The position numbers and the translations under genes were made by a program. The notes under the pieces are model-generated. The model did no database searches, was not told where the DNA came from, and saw only the letters and a list, made by a program, of their open reading frames with translations. A stretch of DNA of 64,000 bases from Bradyrhizobium sp. LHD-71 (GTDB lineage Bacteria > Pseudomonadota > Alphaproteobacteria > Rhizobiales > Xanthobacteraceae): the NCBI RefSeq assembly GCF_031157255.1, contig NZ_JAVIFX010000025.1, positions 1 to 64,000 of the forward strand. The letters run 5' to 3'. Shown here in pieces: positions 42,923 through 52,433 of the stretch (the stretch's first letter is position 1; every line of letters starts with the position of its first letter).

Positions 42923-43528
42923 ATGATTAAGTCTGGACGCGGCCTGCTTGCTCTGGCGGCCTGTATCGCCATCCTGACCCTGACGCACGCCCCTGCCTCG
43001 GCCGAGCGCGACTTCACCGAACTTGAAGACCAGCCCGGCTTCGTCCCCAGCGAGGTCGACGAGCAGTTGCCCCCGCAATTTCAGCGCCAGATGGTGCTTT
43101 ACCGAACCACCGAGCCGCCGGGCACGATCATCGTCCACACCTCCGAGCGCTTTCTCTACCTCGTACAGGGCAACGGCCGCGCCATGCGCTATGGCATCGG
43201 CGTCGGCCGGGAAGGCTTTCAATGGCAGGGCCTGTTAAAGATCACCCGCAAGCAGGAGTGGCCGGACTGGACCCCGCCTTCGGAGATGATCGCGCGTCAG
43301 CCTTATCTGCCGCGCTTCATGGCCGGTGGTCCCGGCAATCCGATGGGCGCGCGCGCCCTCTATCTCGGCACCACCGTCTACCGCATTCACGGCACAAACC
43401 AGCCGCATACCATCGGCAGCGCCGTGTCGTCTGGATGCTTCCGCCTGGTCAATAATGACGTGATCGACCTGTTCGAGCGCGTACCGGTCGGCACCAAGGT
43501 CGTCGTCCGTCAGCGGCCCGAGTTGTAA
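42923..43528 (+). CDS. L,D-transpeptidase (YkuD domain)
   Basis: 201 residues. Signal peptide LLALAACIAILTLTHAPASA; YkuD domain from PGTIIVHTSERFLYLVQGNG to the end. The catalytic motif is visible as YRIHGTNQPHTIGSAVSSG followed by CFRL, with nucleophile Cys. It forms 3-3 cross-links in peptidoglycan or attaches outer-membrane proteins to it. The ATG at 42923 is preferred over 42827 because the signal peptide begins there. Confidence 0.92.
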   Translation: MIKSGRGLLALAACIAILTLTHAPASAERDFTELEDQPGFVPSEVDEQLPPQFQRQMVLYRTTEPPGTIIVHTSERFLYLVQGNGRAMRYGIGVGREGFQWQGLLKITRKQEWPDWTPPSEMIARQPYLPRFMAGGPGNPMGARALYLGTTVYRIHGTNQPHTIGSAVSSGCFRLVNNDVIDLFERVPVGTKVVVRQRPEL

Positions 43529-43581
43529 TCGGTAACCGCGCACCAGACAGACAACCGGACAACGCAAAGCGAGACACTTCC

Positions 43582-44622
43582 ATGCAGAAGACATTTCGAT
43601 CGGGCCTTGCAATCGGGCTCGCCGTCGCCGTGGCGGTGATCGCCGCCGCCTGGACCTACATCCGCTACGATGCCAATACGCTGCGCAAGGTGCGCGCACG
43701 CGGCGAGCTCCTGTGCGGCGTCAACACCGGCCTGCCCGGTTTCTCCAATCCCGACGCGCAGGGGAACTGGACCGGATTTGACGTCGACTTCTGCCGCGCC
43801 ATCGCCGCTGCCATCTTCGATGATCCGACCAAGGTGAAGTTCGTGCCGCTCGACGCGAGCGAACGGTTCAAGGAATTGCGCGATCGCAAGGTGGATGTGC
43901 TGTCGCGCAACTCCACCTGGAATCTATCGCGCGAACTCGGCTTCGGCCTGCATTTCGCAGCGGTGTCGTACTATGACGGCCAGGGCTTCATGGTCCGCCG
44001 GTCGAAAAACGCCGAGAGCGCACTCGAGCTGGACGGCAGCAAGGTCTGTTTCCAGACGGGCACGACCACGCAGCGCAATCTCGCCGACTACTTCCGCAGC
44101 AACAATATGAAGTATCAGGAGACAAGCTTCGACAGGCTCGAGGACGTGGTGAAAGCCTACGACTCCGGCCAGTGCGACGTCGTGACCAGCGACGTGTCGC
44201 AGCTTTACGCCCAGCGCCTGCGACTGGCGAACCCGCGCGACCATGTGATCCTCGCCGACGTGATCTCGAAGGACCCGCTGGCGCCGGTCGTCCGCCACAA
44301 GGATGACGACTGGCTGCTGCTCGTGAAATGGACGTTCTTTGCGATGCTGAACGCGGAAGAGCTCGGCATCACGTCGTCGAACATCGATGAGGCGATGAAA
44401 TCGACCAAGCCCGAAGTGATGCGCTTCGTCGGCACCGAGGGAACCTACGGCGAGGACATGCGATTGACGAAGGACTGGGCGGCGCGCATCATCCGTCATG
44501 TCGGCAATTATGCCGAGGTCTATGAGCGCAATCTCGGCGCGGAGTCGCCGCTCGGCATTCCGCGCGGCCTTAACCAGCTGTGGAATGCCGGCGGCATCCA
44601 ATACGCGCCGCCGATCCTTTGA
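43582..44622 (+). CDS. General L-amino-acid ABC binding protein (AapJ-like)
   Basis: 346 residues, SBP_bac_3 family. An N-terminal hydrophobic segment (GLAIGLAVAVAVIAAAWTYI) may be a signal peptide or anchor. The core shows LRKVRARGELLCGVNTGLPGFS, GFDVDFCRAIAAAIF, DVLSRNSTWNLSRELG and DVVTSDVSQLYAQRL, characteristic of AapJ/BztA-type proteins. Permease genes aapQMP are absent here, so it is another orphan receptor. 14 bases before the crotonase gene, suggesting co-transcription. Confidence 0.9.
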   Translation: MQKTFRSGLAIGLAVAVAVIAAAWTYIRYDANTLRKVRARGELLCGVNTGLPGFSNPDAQGNWTGFDVDFCRAIAAAIFDDPTKVKFVPLDASERFKELRDRKVDVLSRNSTWNLSRELGFGLHFAAVSYYDGQGFMVRRSKNAESALELDGSKVCFQTGTTTQRNLADYFRSNNMKYQETSFDRLEDVVKAYDSGQCDVVTSDVSQLYAQRLRLANPRDHVILADVISKDPLAPVVRHKDDDWLLLVKWTFFAMLNAEELGITSSNIDEAMKSTKPEVMRFVGTEGTYGEDMRLTKDWAARIIRHVGNYAEVYERNLGAESPLGIPRGLNQLWNAGGIQYAPPIL

Positions 44623-44636
44623 CGGGGAGGACTGCC

Positions 44637-45446
44637 GTGTCGGACCGTTACGCCCGCTATCAGCGCCTGCAGTTCGACTGGCCGGCAGAGCGGGTGTTGC
44701 GCATCCGCATGAACAATCCCGGCAAGCTGAATGCCGCGGACCAGATCATGCACGGCGAGCTCGCCGCGATCTGGCGTGACGTGGACGAGGACCCGAACGT
44801 GTCGGCAGCGCTCCTGACCGGTGCCGGCGACGCATTCTCCGCCGGCGGCGACATGGCGATGATCGATACGATCATGAACGACTTCCAGGCGCGCGCCCGC
44901 AACTGGAAGGAAGCGAAGGATATCGTCTACAACATCATCAACTGCTCAAAGCCGGTCGTCAGTGCCATCCGGGGCCCGGCGGTCGGCGCGGGCCTCGTGT
45001 GCGGCCTGCTCGCCGATATCTCGATCGCGGCGAAGAAGGCCCGCATCATCGACGGCCACACCAAGCTCGGCGTCGCCGCGGGCGATCATGCAGCGATCGT
45101 CTGGCCGCTGCTTTGCGGCCTTGCCAAGGCGAAGTACTATCTCCTGCTCTGCGATGCGCTGAGCGGCGAGGAAGCCGAACGGATCGGCCTGGTGTCGCTC
45201 GCGGTCGAGGACGCGGAGCTCGACGCGAAGGCGCTGGAGATCGCGACGCGACTCGCCGACGGCCCACCAAGCGCGATCCGCTGGACGAAGTACACACTCA
45301 ACAACTGGCTCAGGCAGATGGGTCCTTCGTTCGACGCTTCGCTCGCCCTGGAGTTCCTGGGCTTCACGGGCCCGGAAGCGCGCGAAGGCGTCGCCGCGTT
45401 CAAGGGCAAGCGCAAGCCGGATTTTCCGAAGGACTCGCCGGTCTGA
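44637..45446 (+). CDS. Crotonase-superfamily protein lacking both hydratase Glu residues
   Basis: 269 residues, GTG start at 44637 with GGGGAGG upstream. Crotonase core: [31 protein letters not shown] (oxyanion loop) and [20 protein letters not shown]. At the two positions that hold catalytic Glu in enoyl-CoA hydratase, this protein has Val (GAGLVC) and His (IDGHTKLG). The fold is certain, but simple hydration of enoyl-CoA is unlikely; isomerase, thioesterase or decarboxylase activities exist in the superfamily. Confidence 0.85.
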   Translation: MSDRYARYQRLQFDWPAERVLRIRMNNPGKLNAADQIMHGELAAIWRDVDEDPNVSAALLTGAGDAFSAGGDMAMIDTIMNDFQARARNWKEAKDIVYNIINCSKPVVSAIRGPAVGAGLVCGLLADISIAAKKARIIDGHTKLGVAAGDHAAIVWPLLCGLAKAKYYLLLCDALSGEEAERIGLVSLAVEDAELDAKALEIATRLADGPPSAIRWTKYTLNNWLRQMGPSFDASLALEFLGFTGPEAREGVAAFKGKRKPDFPKDSPV

Positions 45447-45493
45447 CGGGCGACGCGCTTCGCCCGCCAGTAGCCGTTCGCAATGACGCTGGG

Positions 45494-46735
45494 TCAGCCC
45501 GCCTGCTGGATGATACCGGCCGAGCGCAGTTCGGTGAGCTTCGCATCCGAATAGCCGAGTTTGCCCTTGAGGACGTCCTCGGTGTTCTGGCCAAGCAGCG
45601 GCGGCGCGCGATACTCCTTGATCGGCGTCTCGGAGAAGGTCAGCGCGTTGCGGATCAACGACAGATCCTCCCGCAGCGGGTGGTTCACCTTCACCTCCAT
45701 GCCGCGATGCTTCACCTGCTCGTCGTTGAACACCTGCTTGAAGTCGTTGATCGGGCCTGCCGGAACGCCCACCCGCTCCAGTTCATCGAGCCAGTATTTC
45801 GCCGGCTTGGTAATGAACAGGTCTTCGAGAATTTTCATCAGCTCGGTGCGGTGCGCGACGCGATCGTTGTTCTTGACGAAGCGCGGATCCTTCGCGAGCT
45901 CGGGATGGCCGAGCACGCCGCAGCACTTCTCGAACTGCGAGTCGTTGCCGACCACCAGCATGATGTCCTGGTCGGCGCAGGTGAACACGCGCGCGGGCAC
46001 GCCGCCATTGCCGGAGGTGCCGCGCCGCGGCGGAGTCTCGCCGTTGACCAGATAGATCTGCGCATAATGCGTCAGCGAGGCGATCACCGTATCCATCAGG
46101 CAGACGTCGATATGCTGACCGGCGCCGCCATTGGCCTTGCGATGGAACAGCGCGGCGAGGATGCCGATCGAGGCATTCATGCCGGTCATCACGTCGGCGA
46201 TGCTTGGGCCGACCTTCATCGGCCCGGCACCGGGCTCGCCGTCCGGGTGGCCGGTGACGCTCATCAACCCGCCCGCGGCCTGGAAGATCGCGTCGTAGCC
46301 GGGACGCGCCTTGTAGGGGCCGGTCTGGCCGTAGCCAGTCACCGAGCAATAGATGATGCCGGGATTGATCTTGCGGATCGTTTCATAGTCAAGGCCGTAG
46401 CGTTTCAAGTCACCGACCTTGAAATTCTCCATCATGATGTCGGCGGATTTCGCCAGTTCACGGACAATCTCCTGCCCCTGCGGCTTGGCGATGTCGACCG
46501 CGACCGAGTGCTTGTTGCGGTTCGCGCAAAGGTAGAACGAGTTGTTATTGTTGGCCTTGCCTGCCGGATCGACCAGATAGGGAGGTCCGAAGATGCGGGC
46601 GTCGTCACCGCCGCCCGGGCGCTCGATCTTAATCACCTCGGCGCCGAGGTCGGCAAGCATCTGAGCAGACAACGGGCCAGCGAGCACGCGCGTCAGGTCG
46701 AGCACCTTGATGCCGGTGAGCGGAAGCGAAGACAT
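45494..46735 (-). CDS. Class-III CoA-transferase (CaiB/BaiF family)
   Basis: 413 residues. Seen: GIKVLDLTRVLAGPLSAQMLADLGAE-type N-terminus, EVIKIERPGGGDDAR, the Cys-free Asp region GPSIADVMTGMNASIGILAAL where the catalytic Asp sits, and AQGQ-equivalent FQAAGGLMSVTG. It moves CoA between carboxylic acids, for example formyl, succinyl or carnitine type; acceptor unknown. Frequent partner of acyl-CoA dehydrogenase and crotonase genes, which lie just beyond it. Convergent with the crotonase at 44637. Confidence 0.92.
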   Translation of the reverse strand: MSSLPLTGIKVLDLTRVLAGPLSAQMLADLGAEVIKIERPGGGDDARIFGPPYLVDPAGKANNNNSFYLCANRNKHSVAVDIAKPQGQEIVRELAKSADIMMENFKVGDLKRYGLDYETIRKINPGIIYCSVTGYGQTGPYKARPGYDAIFQAAGGLMSVTGHPDGEPGAGPMKVGPSIADVMTGMNASIGILAALFHRKANGGAGQHIDVCLMDTVIASLTHYAQIYLVNGETPPRRGTSGNGGVPARVFTCADQDIMLVVGNDSQFEKCCGVLGHPELAKDPRFVKNNDRVAHRTELMKILEDLFITKPAKYWLDELERVGVPAGPINDFKQVFNDEQVKHRGMEVKVNHPLREDLSLIRNALTFSETPIKEYRAPPLLGQNTEDVLKGKLGYSDAKLTELRSAGIIQQAG

Positions 46736-46971
46736 TCTTGTTTTCCCCTGGATTTGAATCAGGCGTTTGTTGCTTTTTCGGACCCGGGCAAGCGCCCATC
46801 ATCGACCCGTCATTAGCCCGTCAAACACATTGATTTCAAGGGTTTGGCTCTGCTTTGGCCGCACGTCCGACCAGCAGATGCGCTAGTGCCCCGCGCTTCG
46901 CGTTCGCATTACCGTTTCGGCGACCGGGTCATGCGAACGCGGCTTCAGGTCCGGCGCACGAGCGCCCGCCG

Positions 46972-47754
46972 CTAGCGGCCGTGAAAGACCGGTTTGCGCT
47001 TCTCGACGAAAGCTCGCATCGCCTCCTTCGAATCCTCGGTCTTGCCGATCTGCACCGTCATGTCCTGCTCATAGCGATACCCATCGCGCAGGCTCATCTC
47101 CTCGATCGCGTTGAGCGACTGCTTGAACAGTTGCACCGCAAGCGGCGCCTTGGAGGCGATATCCTTGGCAAACGCCATCGCCGCCGGCATCAGTTCGGCA
47201 GATGGAAGGCAGGCTTCGACGATGCCGAGCCGATAAAGCTCTGGTCCCGGAACGCGATATCCGGTCACGGCCATCCGTCGCAAACGCGAATGACCGAACA
47301 GGCGCATCGCGTGGCGGCCGCCGCCCATCAAGCCGACGTCGATTTCCGGCATACCGAGCGAAGCCTGCTCGGAGGCGAGGAGGATGTCGCAGGACGCGGC
47401 GATGGCAAGCCCTGCCCCCAGCGCCGCACCGTTGATCGCAGCGATCACCGGCTTGCGGCATTCGACGATCGCGTGGAAGCACTCACGCGCACTGCGCAGA
47501 TGGCCGCGCGGACCGCCTGGTGGCGGCTCGCCGCTCGAGCGCGCCTTGATATCCGCGCCCGCGCAAAAGAGCTTGCCCGCCCCGGTCAACACGATCACTC
47601 GCACGTTGTCGTCGTCGGACATGAGGTCAAATGCCAGCGCCATCTCATCCTGCATTTGCCGGCTCAAGGCATTGACGGGCGGGTTGTTCATCGTCGCCAC
47701 CGCGACGTGGTCGGCGATCTGGATGTCGATCAGTTTCAGGTCGTAGGCGCTCAT
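46972..47754 (-). CDS. Enoyl-CoA hydratase/isomerase family protein
   Basis: 260 residues. Core motifs: VAVATMNNPPVNALSRQM, KLFCAGADIKARS and NGAALGAGLAIAASCDILLAS. The second active-site Glu is kept (MPEIDVG) while the first is replaced by Ala (GAGLAIA), as in several isomerase-type members. GGAG lies 11 bases before the ATG at 47754. Part of a minus-strand run with the MaoC-like and SDR genes, probably one operon for degradation of a CoA-thioester. Confidence 0.88.
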   Translation of the reverse strand: MSAYDLKLIDIQIADHVAVATMNNPPVNALSRQMQDEMALAFDLMSDDDNVRVIVLTGAGKLFCAGADIKARSSGEPPPGGPRGHLRSARECFHAIVECRKPVIAAINGAALGAGLAIAASCDILLASEQASLGMPEIDVGLMGGGRHAMRLFGHSRLRRMAVTGYRVPGPELYRLGIVEACLPSAELMPAAMAFAKDIASKAPLAVQLFKQSLNAIEEMSLRDGYRYEQDMTVQIGKTEDSKEAMRAFVEKRKPVFHGR

Positions 47755-47800
47755 GGCGTTCTTGCTCCGTGTTCTTGTTGATCTTTGCGGACGTAGAAAC

Positions 47801-48265
47801 TCACGCTGGCGTGCGCGCGGCAACCAGGCGCAGCGGCGTGTACTCCATCACCTGCGACCCGTCCTGTTTGACGACGATGTTGCGCGTGCGCACGAGCCCG
47901 CGATTACCGCGGTTCTTGCTGCGGCGGGCCTCGATCACCTCGCACTCGACATGGATCGTGTCGCCGGCGACGATCGGTCCCTTGATGTCGAGCTGCATGT
48001 TGAGAAAGGCGAAGCCCGTGTGCTGCATCGTCGCCTGCATCAACAGGCCTTCGGCGAAGCAGTAGACCAGCGCTCCCGGCGCCGGCCGCCCCTTGATATC
48101 GGATTCGGTCTTGAGGAACTCGATATCGGTGAACAGCACTTCCGTCATGCCTGTGCAGTTGACGAAGTTGACAATGTCCGTCTCGGTGATGGTGCGGCCG
48201 ACGGTCTTGAATTTCCGCCCGAGCGGCAAATCCTCGTAGAACAGGCCGAGCCCGACAATATCCAT
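47801..48265 (-). CDS. MaoC/hot-dog-fold protein, atypical active site
   Basis: 154 residues, beginning MDIVGLGLFYEDLPLGRKF. The MaoC-like segment RTITETDIVNFVNCTGM lacks the Asp-x4-His pair of (R)-specific hydratases: the positions read TGMTEVLFTD. APGALVYCFAEGLLMQ and GDTIHVECEVIEARRSKNRG are the other family pieces. It is therefore either a diverged hydratase or a thioester-binding partner. Lies 46 bases from the crotonase gene and 41 from the SDR gene in one direction. Confidence 0.82.
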   Translation of the reverse strand: MDIVGLGLFYEDLPLGRKFKTVGRTITETDIVNFVNCTGMTEVLFTDIEFLKTESDIKGRPAPGALVYCFAEGLLMQATMQHTGFAFLNMQLDIKGPIVAGDTIHVECEVIEARRSKNRGNRGLVRTRNIVVKQDGSQVMEYTPLRLVAARTPA

Positions 48266-48306
48266 GTCTTGTTTCCTTGCGTTTTGAGAGGTCTTTGTCG
48301 CCGGCT

Positions 48307-49074
48307 TCAGCCGTGCATCGTCAAGCCGCCGGAGACGCTGATGGTCTGCCCGGTGATGAAACCGGCATCGTCGCTGAGCAGGAACGCGATCATTCCAGGA
48401 TAATCGTCGGGCGTGCCCAAACGACGCAAGGGGATGGCGCGCGCCAGGCTTTCGGCGAGCTTGCCCCCCGATGGCGAGCTGCTCTTGAAGTTGTCGAACA
48501 ACGGCGTGTCGGTCGGGCCGGGACAGACGACGTTGAGAATGACGTTCTTGCGCGCAAGTTCCCGCGCCATCGTCTTGGTGAAAGCGATCACGCCGCCCTT
48601 GCAGGCGGAGTAGACCGCCTCGCCGGACGAGCCGACACGGCCGGCATCGGACGAAACGGTGACGACCCGACCGAAGCCGCGATCGACCATGCGCTTCACA
48701 ACCACATGATGCAGGTTCAGCGGTCCGTAGAGGTTGATGCCGATGACCTTGTCCCAGAACGCGCGATCGGTGTCGAGGAACGGGACCGGGATATCCCAAC
48801 CGGCGACGTTAGCGAGCAACTCCACCGGACCGGCATCGTTCTCGAACACATCGGTCGCGGTCACGACCGCATCCCGGTCGGTGATGTCGACCTTATAGAT
48901 CAAAACTCGACCCGGTTTGCCCGCGCACAACCGCGCCGTCTGCTCGGCGCCGGCAAAATCCAGGTCGAAAATGCCGACATGACAGCCCTCTTCGACAAGA
49001 CGGATGGCCGTCGCACGACCAATTCCACTGGCGCCGCCAGTCAGAATCGCCCGCCGTCCTGCAAGTCCCCGCAT
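48307..49074 (-). CDS. Short-chain dehydrogenase/reductase
   Basis: 255 residues, classical SDR. NAD(P) motif AILTGGASGIGRATA, NVAGWDIP (N-x-A-G) and active site SSDAGRVGSSGEAVYSACKGG with the Tyr-x3-Lys pair. Asp in GIFDLDF suggests NAD preference. The ATG at 49074 is chosen because GGGAG lies 6 bases upstream; the ATG at 49101 adds nine residues and lacks such a site. Presumably oxidises a hydroxyacyl-CoA or similar in the pathway of its neighbours. Confidence 0.9.
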   Translation of the reverse strand: MRGLAGRRAILTGGASGIGRATAIRLVEEGCHVGIFDLDFAGAEQTARLCAGKPGRVLIYKVDITDRDAVVTATDVFENDAGPVELLANVAGWDIPVPFLDTDRAFWDKVIGINLYGPLNLHHVVVKRMVDRGFGRVVTVSSDAGRVGSSGEAVYSACKGGVIAFTKTMARELARKNVILNVVCPGPTDTPLFDNFKSSSPSGGKLAESLARAIPLRRLGTPDDYPGMIAFLLSDDAGFITGQTISVSGGLTMHG

Positions 49075-49291
49075 GTCATACTCCCGACGCGCTTCACTCA
49101 TCTTCTTGGGCGGCAAGGTTTCATGGCCGGACGCTACAGTCAAAGGTGCTCCACCGCCACTCTGGCGGCGCGCCGCCGCAGGTTGCAAAATTTCAGATCA
49201 GCTTTGTCCGGCGGCAAACATTTTGTCGCGCCTCGGAAATTCGGCTAAGACCCCGCCCATTCAGCAAGAATGACAAGAACGAGGGAACGCG

Positions 49292-50524
49292 ATGTCGATC
49301 GATTTCGAAATTCCGGCCGAGGCCAAAGCCATCCGCGAGAAGGTTCGCAAGTGGGTGCAGGAGGAGTGCATTCCCGCGGAAAAGGAACTGGATACGAAAC
49401 CCCTCGACGAGGTGCTTGGCCGCCTGCGCAAGAAGGCGCGTGCGCAGGGCCTGTGGTGCCCCTTCATCCCGAAGGAGTATGGCGGCATGGGCCTCGGCCC
49501 GCTTGCCAACGCGCTGGTGCAGATGGAGCTCGGCGAAAGCTCGCTAGGCGCCTTGTCGATGAACACGCAAGGCCCCGATGATGCCTCAATGCTGACGCTG
49601 CTCGCGCACGGAACCGAGCATCAGAAGGAGAAGTTCTTGAAGCCGCTCCTGAACGGCGAAAAGCGCGTCTGCTTCTCGATGACCGAGAAGGCCTCCGGCG
49701 CGGACGCCACCGGAATGCAAACCACCGCGGCGAAGGACGGCAACGAAAACTACATCCTGAATGGCGAGAAGTGGTTTTCGTCTTCGGCGAGCGTCGCCGA
49801 CATCGCCATCGTGATGGCGAAGACCGACCCGGACGCACCCCGTCGCAAGCAATTTTCGACCTTCATCGTCGAGCTGCCCAACCCCGGCTATCAGATCAAG
49901 CGCAACGTGAAGAACATGGCGATCGAGGGGCCGCACTACGACAAGCTGTCCGGCGGCCATTCGGAGATCATCATCAAGGATCTGAAGGTGCCCGCCGACA
50001 ACCTGCTCGGCGGCGAAGGCAACGGCTTCGACATGGGCCAACATCGCCTCGCCTACGGACGTCTGCGGCACGGCATGCACAACATCGCCAAGGCACAGCG
50101 CGCACTCGACATGGCGACAGCCCGTGTCACCCAGCGCTCGACATTCGGCACCCTGCTCGCCGACCGCCAGGCCGTTCAGTTCATGCTCGCCGATTGCGCC
50201 AGCGAACTCTACATAGCGCGGCTGATGCTGCTGCACATCGCCTACAAAGCCGAGAAAGGCATGGACCTTCGGCAGGAGAATTCGATCGCCAAGATCTTCC
50301 TTGCACACATGGTGCACAAGGTGGTCGACACTGCGATCCAATTGCACGGCGCGCTCGGCTACTCGCAGGACATGCCGCTGGCTCGCTGGTACACGCAGAT
50401 CCGCTCCCAGCGTCTCGTCGACGGGCCCGACGAAGTCCACAAGTGGACCATCGGCCGCAATGTCATCAAGGCCTACCGGAAGCACGGCACGACGGCATCG
50501 GCCGCCGGCGGCGATCTGCTCTGA
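49292..50524 (+). CDS. Acyl-CoA dehydrogenase (ACAD10/11-like)
   Basis: 410 residues in the three-domain flavoprotein fold. Seen: N-terminal helices to PFIPKEYGGMGLGPLANAL, FAD-binding CFSMTEKASGADATG and EKWFSSSASVADIAIV, and the C-terminal RSTFGTLLADRQAVQFMLAD, HGALGYSQDMPLARWYTQIR and VDGPDEVHKWTIGR. The VDGPDEVH segment places it with the ACAD10/11-like group. Divergent from the SDR operon, which suggests a shared promoter region and a common pathway. Confidence 0.92.
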   Translation: MSIDFEIPAEAKAIREKVRKWVQEECIPAEKELDTKPLDEVLGRLRKKARAQGLWCPFIPKEYGGMGLGPLANALVQMELGESSLGALSMNTQGPDDASMLTLLAHGTEHQKEKFLKPLLNGEKRVCFSMTEKASGADATGMQTTAAKDGNENYILNGEKWFSSSASVADIAIVMAKTDPDAPRRKQFSTFIVELPNPGYQIKRNVKNMAIEGPHYDKLSGGHSEIIIKDLKVPADNLLGGEGNGFDMGQHRLAYGRLRHGMHNIAKAQRALDMATARVTQRSTFGTLLADRQAVQFMLADCASELYIARLMLLHIAYKAEKGMDLRQENSIAKIFLAHMVHKVVDTAIQLHGALGYSQDMPLARWYTQIRSQRLVDGPDEVHKWTIGRNVIKAYRKHGTTASAAGGDLL

Positions 50525-50538
50525 GGACGCATAATCGG

Positions 50539-50572
50539 TGCCGTCCTTTCGGACGGCAGAGGCTCGCGAGCC
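50539..50572. terminator. Hairpins between convergent genes
   Basis: A perfect 8-bp stem TGCCGTCC (50539-50546) with 50551-50558 and loop TTTC is followed by the palindrome GGCTCGCGAGCC near 50561-50572. They occupy nearly the whole 56-base gap between the convergent acyl-CoA dehydrogenase and GGDEF genes. No T run follows, so the mechanism is uncertain. Confidence 0.5.
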
Positions 50573-50580
50573 GCTGAGTG

Positions 50581-52137
50581 CTATGTCTTCGCCCGAGCCA
50601 GCGATGTCTCGGGCGTCACCGTTTTCGCCTGCAGTTCGGTGCGGTTGCGGCCGAGCTCCTTCGCGCGGTAGAGCGCTTCGTCGGCAGCCGCGATAAGGTC
50701 GCGCATCTGCGTGCCCTCGCCAGGCACCAGGCTCGCCACACCGATGCTGAGCCGCGAGTATCTGGCGGAGATGCCGTCGACATGGCACGCGCTCACATAA
50801 GTCTGGCGGATCTTCTGTGCCACCGCGGCCGCCCCTTCGACAAACGACCCCGGCAGCAGGACCGCGAATTCATCACCGCCATAGCGAGCACCGAGATCTC
50901 CCGGACGCTTCAGCGAAGCTGAGATTGCCAGGCCCATCTGCATCAGCAACTTATCGCCCGCCTGGTGGCCGAAGGTGTCGTTGTAGATCTTGAAATAATC
51001 CGAATCGATCATCAACAGTGACACTGGCGATGCGTTTCGTGCAGCGGCACGCCAATGCAAGTCCAATGCATCGTTGAATGAACGCCGGTTGGCAAGGCCC
51101 GTCAGAGCATCGGTCGTCGCCAGCGCCGCAAGTTCCGCCTCCGCCCGCTCCCGCAGCCTGAGATTGCGGTTCAGCGACGCTACCAACGCGATGGTGGATG
51201 CGACCAATGCTGCAATCAACGCGCCGATCGCCGAGGCCTGGCGCCACCACTGCGCGAAGATATCCTTGAACGACTGCCCGGTCGCCACCACCAGGGGCAG
51301 CTGGCCGACCTGGCTGTAGTTGAACAGCTTGCGCGTGCCGTCGGTAACCGAGGTCGTTTCGAACTGCCCAACCGGCGACTCCGAGAACATATCGATGAGC
51401 TGGTCCGGATTCTTGTCACGCTCGATGAATTCGGAATCGGGCGGCGAACGCACGAGAACGATGCCGTCGCGCCGCGCCAGCGTTACCGTCGCTCCGGGCC
51501 CGAGCGCAATGGCGCCGAAGGTTTTTTCGAAGTAGTCCAGTCGCATCGAGCCGACAACGACACCACCGAATGAGCCGTCGGGCTTGGCCAGGCGGCGGCT
51601 GAACGGGATCAATGCAACGCCGGTAATCCGCGAGATGATGGGCTTGGCAATGAACAAGCCGACCGCGTCGTTGTTTTTGTGGATCTTGAAGTAATCGCGA
51701 TCCGAAAGGTCGGCCTTGAGCGGATCCGCCATCCTTGAATCGTAGCGGATCTGGCCATCCTCCTTGATGACAAGAATTGCGCTCACATGTCGGGCCGCAA
51801 CCGAACGGTCGAACAAGAGCCGTTGCCGATACTGCGGCGGGAGAGTTTCGATCCCTCGCAACTTGAGGTTCTCCATCGCTCCCAGGATCGACAGGTCGAG
51901 CGTCTCGATGTTGCGCGCCAGGTCGGCTGCCAAAGCGGCCACCACCGTCGACCCGACGATGCCGGCGTGCTTCCAAGCCGCTTGCCGGGCGTCAAGGATG
52001 ATCCAGCCACAGATGCCGCAGAAGCAAAGGCAGATCAGCAGGATCGCAAAGGGGGCCCGGCCCCAGCCCACGGCCGGGCGCCACGCACCCATTGGCCGGA
52101 GCAATGCCGGCACTTCCTCGTCCCTCAGGCGGAACAT
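50581..52137 (-). CDS. Membrane diguanylate cyclase with periplasmic Cache domain
   Basis: 518 residues. A first membrane segment (APFAILLICLCFCGICGWII) precedes a periplasmic dCache-like domain (~70-310, ILVIKEDGQIRYDSRM, DRDYFKIHKNN), then a second helix (ASAIGALIAALVASTIALVASL) and a GGDEF domain: ATTDALTGLANRRSFNDAL, IDSDYFKIYNDTFGHQAGD and intact active site RYGGDEFAVLLPG. The I-site RPGD lies 5 residues before GGDEF, so product inhibition is expected. The ATG at 52137 follows GGGGAGAG. It makes cyclic di-GMP in response to an extracellular small molecule. Confidence 0.92.
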   Translation of the reverse strand: MFRLRDEEVPALLRPMGAWRPAVGWGRAPFAILLICLCFCGICGWIILDARQAAWKHAGIVGSTVVAALAADLARNIETLDLSILGAMENLKLRGIETLPPQYRQRLLFDRSVAARHVSAILVIKEDGQIRYDSRMADPLKADLSDRDYFKIHKNNDAVGLFIAKPIISRITGVALIPFSRRLAKPDGSFGGVVVGSMRLDYFEKTFGAIALGPGATVTLARRDGIVLVRSPPDSEFIERDKNPDQLIDMFSESPVGQFETTSVTDGTRKLFNYSQVGQLPLVVATGQSFKDIFAQWWRQASAIGALIAALVASTIALVASLNRNLRLRERAEAELAALATTDALTGLANRRSFNDALDLHWRAAARNASPVSLLMIDSDYFKIYNDTFGHQAGDKLLMQMGLAISASLKRPGDLGARYGGDEFAVLLPGSFVEGAAAVAQKIRQTYVSACHVDGISARYSRLSIGVASLVPGEGTQMRDLIAAADEALYRAKELGRNRTELQAKTVTPETSLARAKT

Positions 52138-52433
52138 GGGTCTCTCTCCCCACCCGCGAGGGCACGCAAGACGTGACCCTGGCAACGTCAAAATCGCGGA
52201 TGGCAACGGCAATTCGCGAATTGAATCGCACGGATCCTTCATCGGCGGTTAAAGGCAACAGTGAAATCTTCGCCAACCGCGCAGCGTCGGGCCTCATTTG
52301 CCAGGCATGATCTGACTGGAAACCGGCATCCCACGCCTGACCCGCAGGCAAGTCTCGAGCAGACGCGTCCCGTTCTGGCACTGAGAACCTCAAAAAATGT
52401 CGCGCGAGCTCCGGCGGTGAGGCCACCCAAGAG
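52138..52433. other. Intergenic region upstream of GGDEF gene
   Basis: 296 bases with the promoter of the GGDEF gene (minus strand). A half copy of the GGCATGATC-type repeat found at 7182-7228 lies at 52304-52334. No other structure was recognised. Right of it are the remains of a TetR-type gene. Confidence 0.45.
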
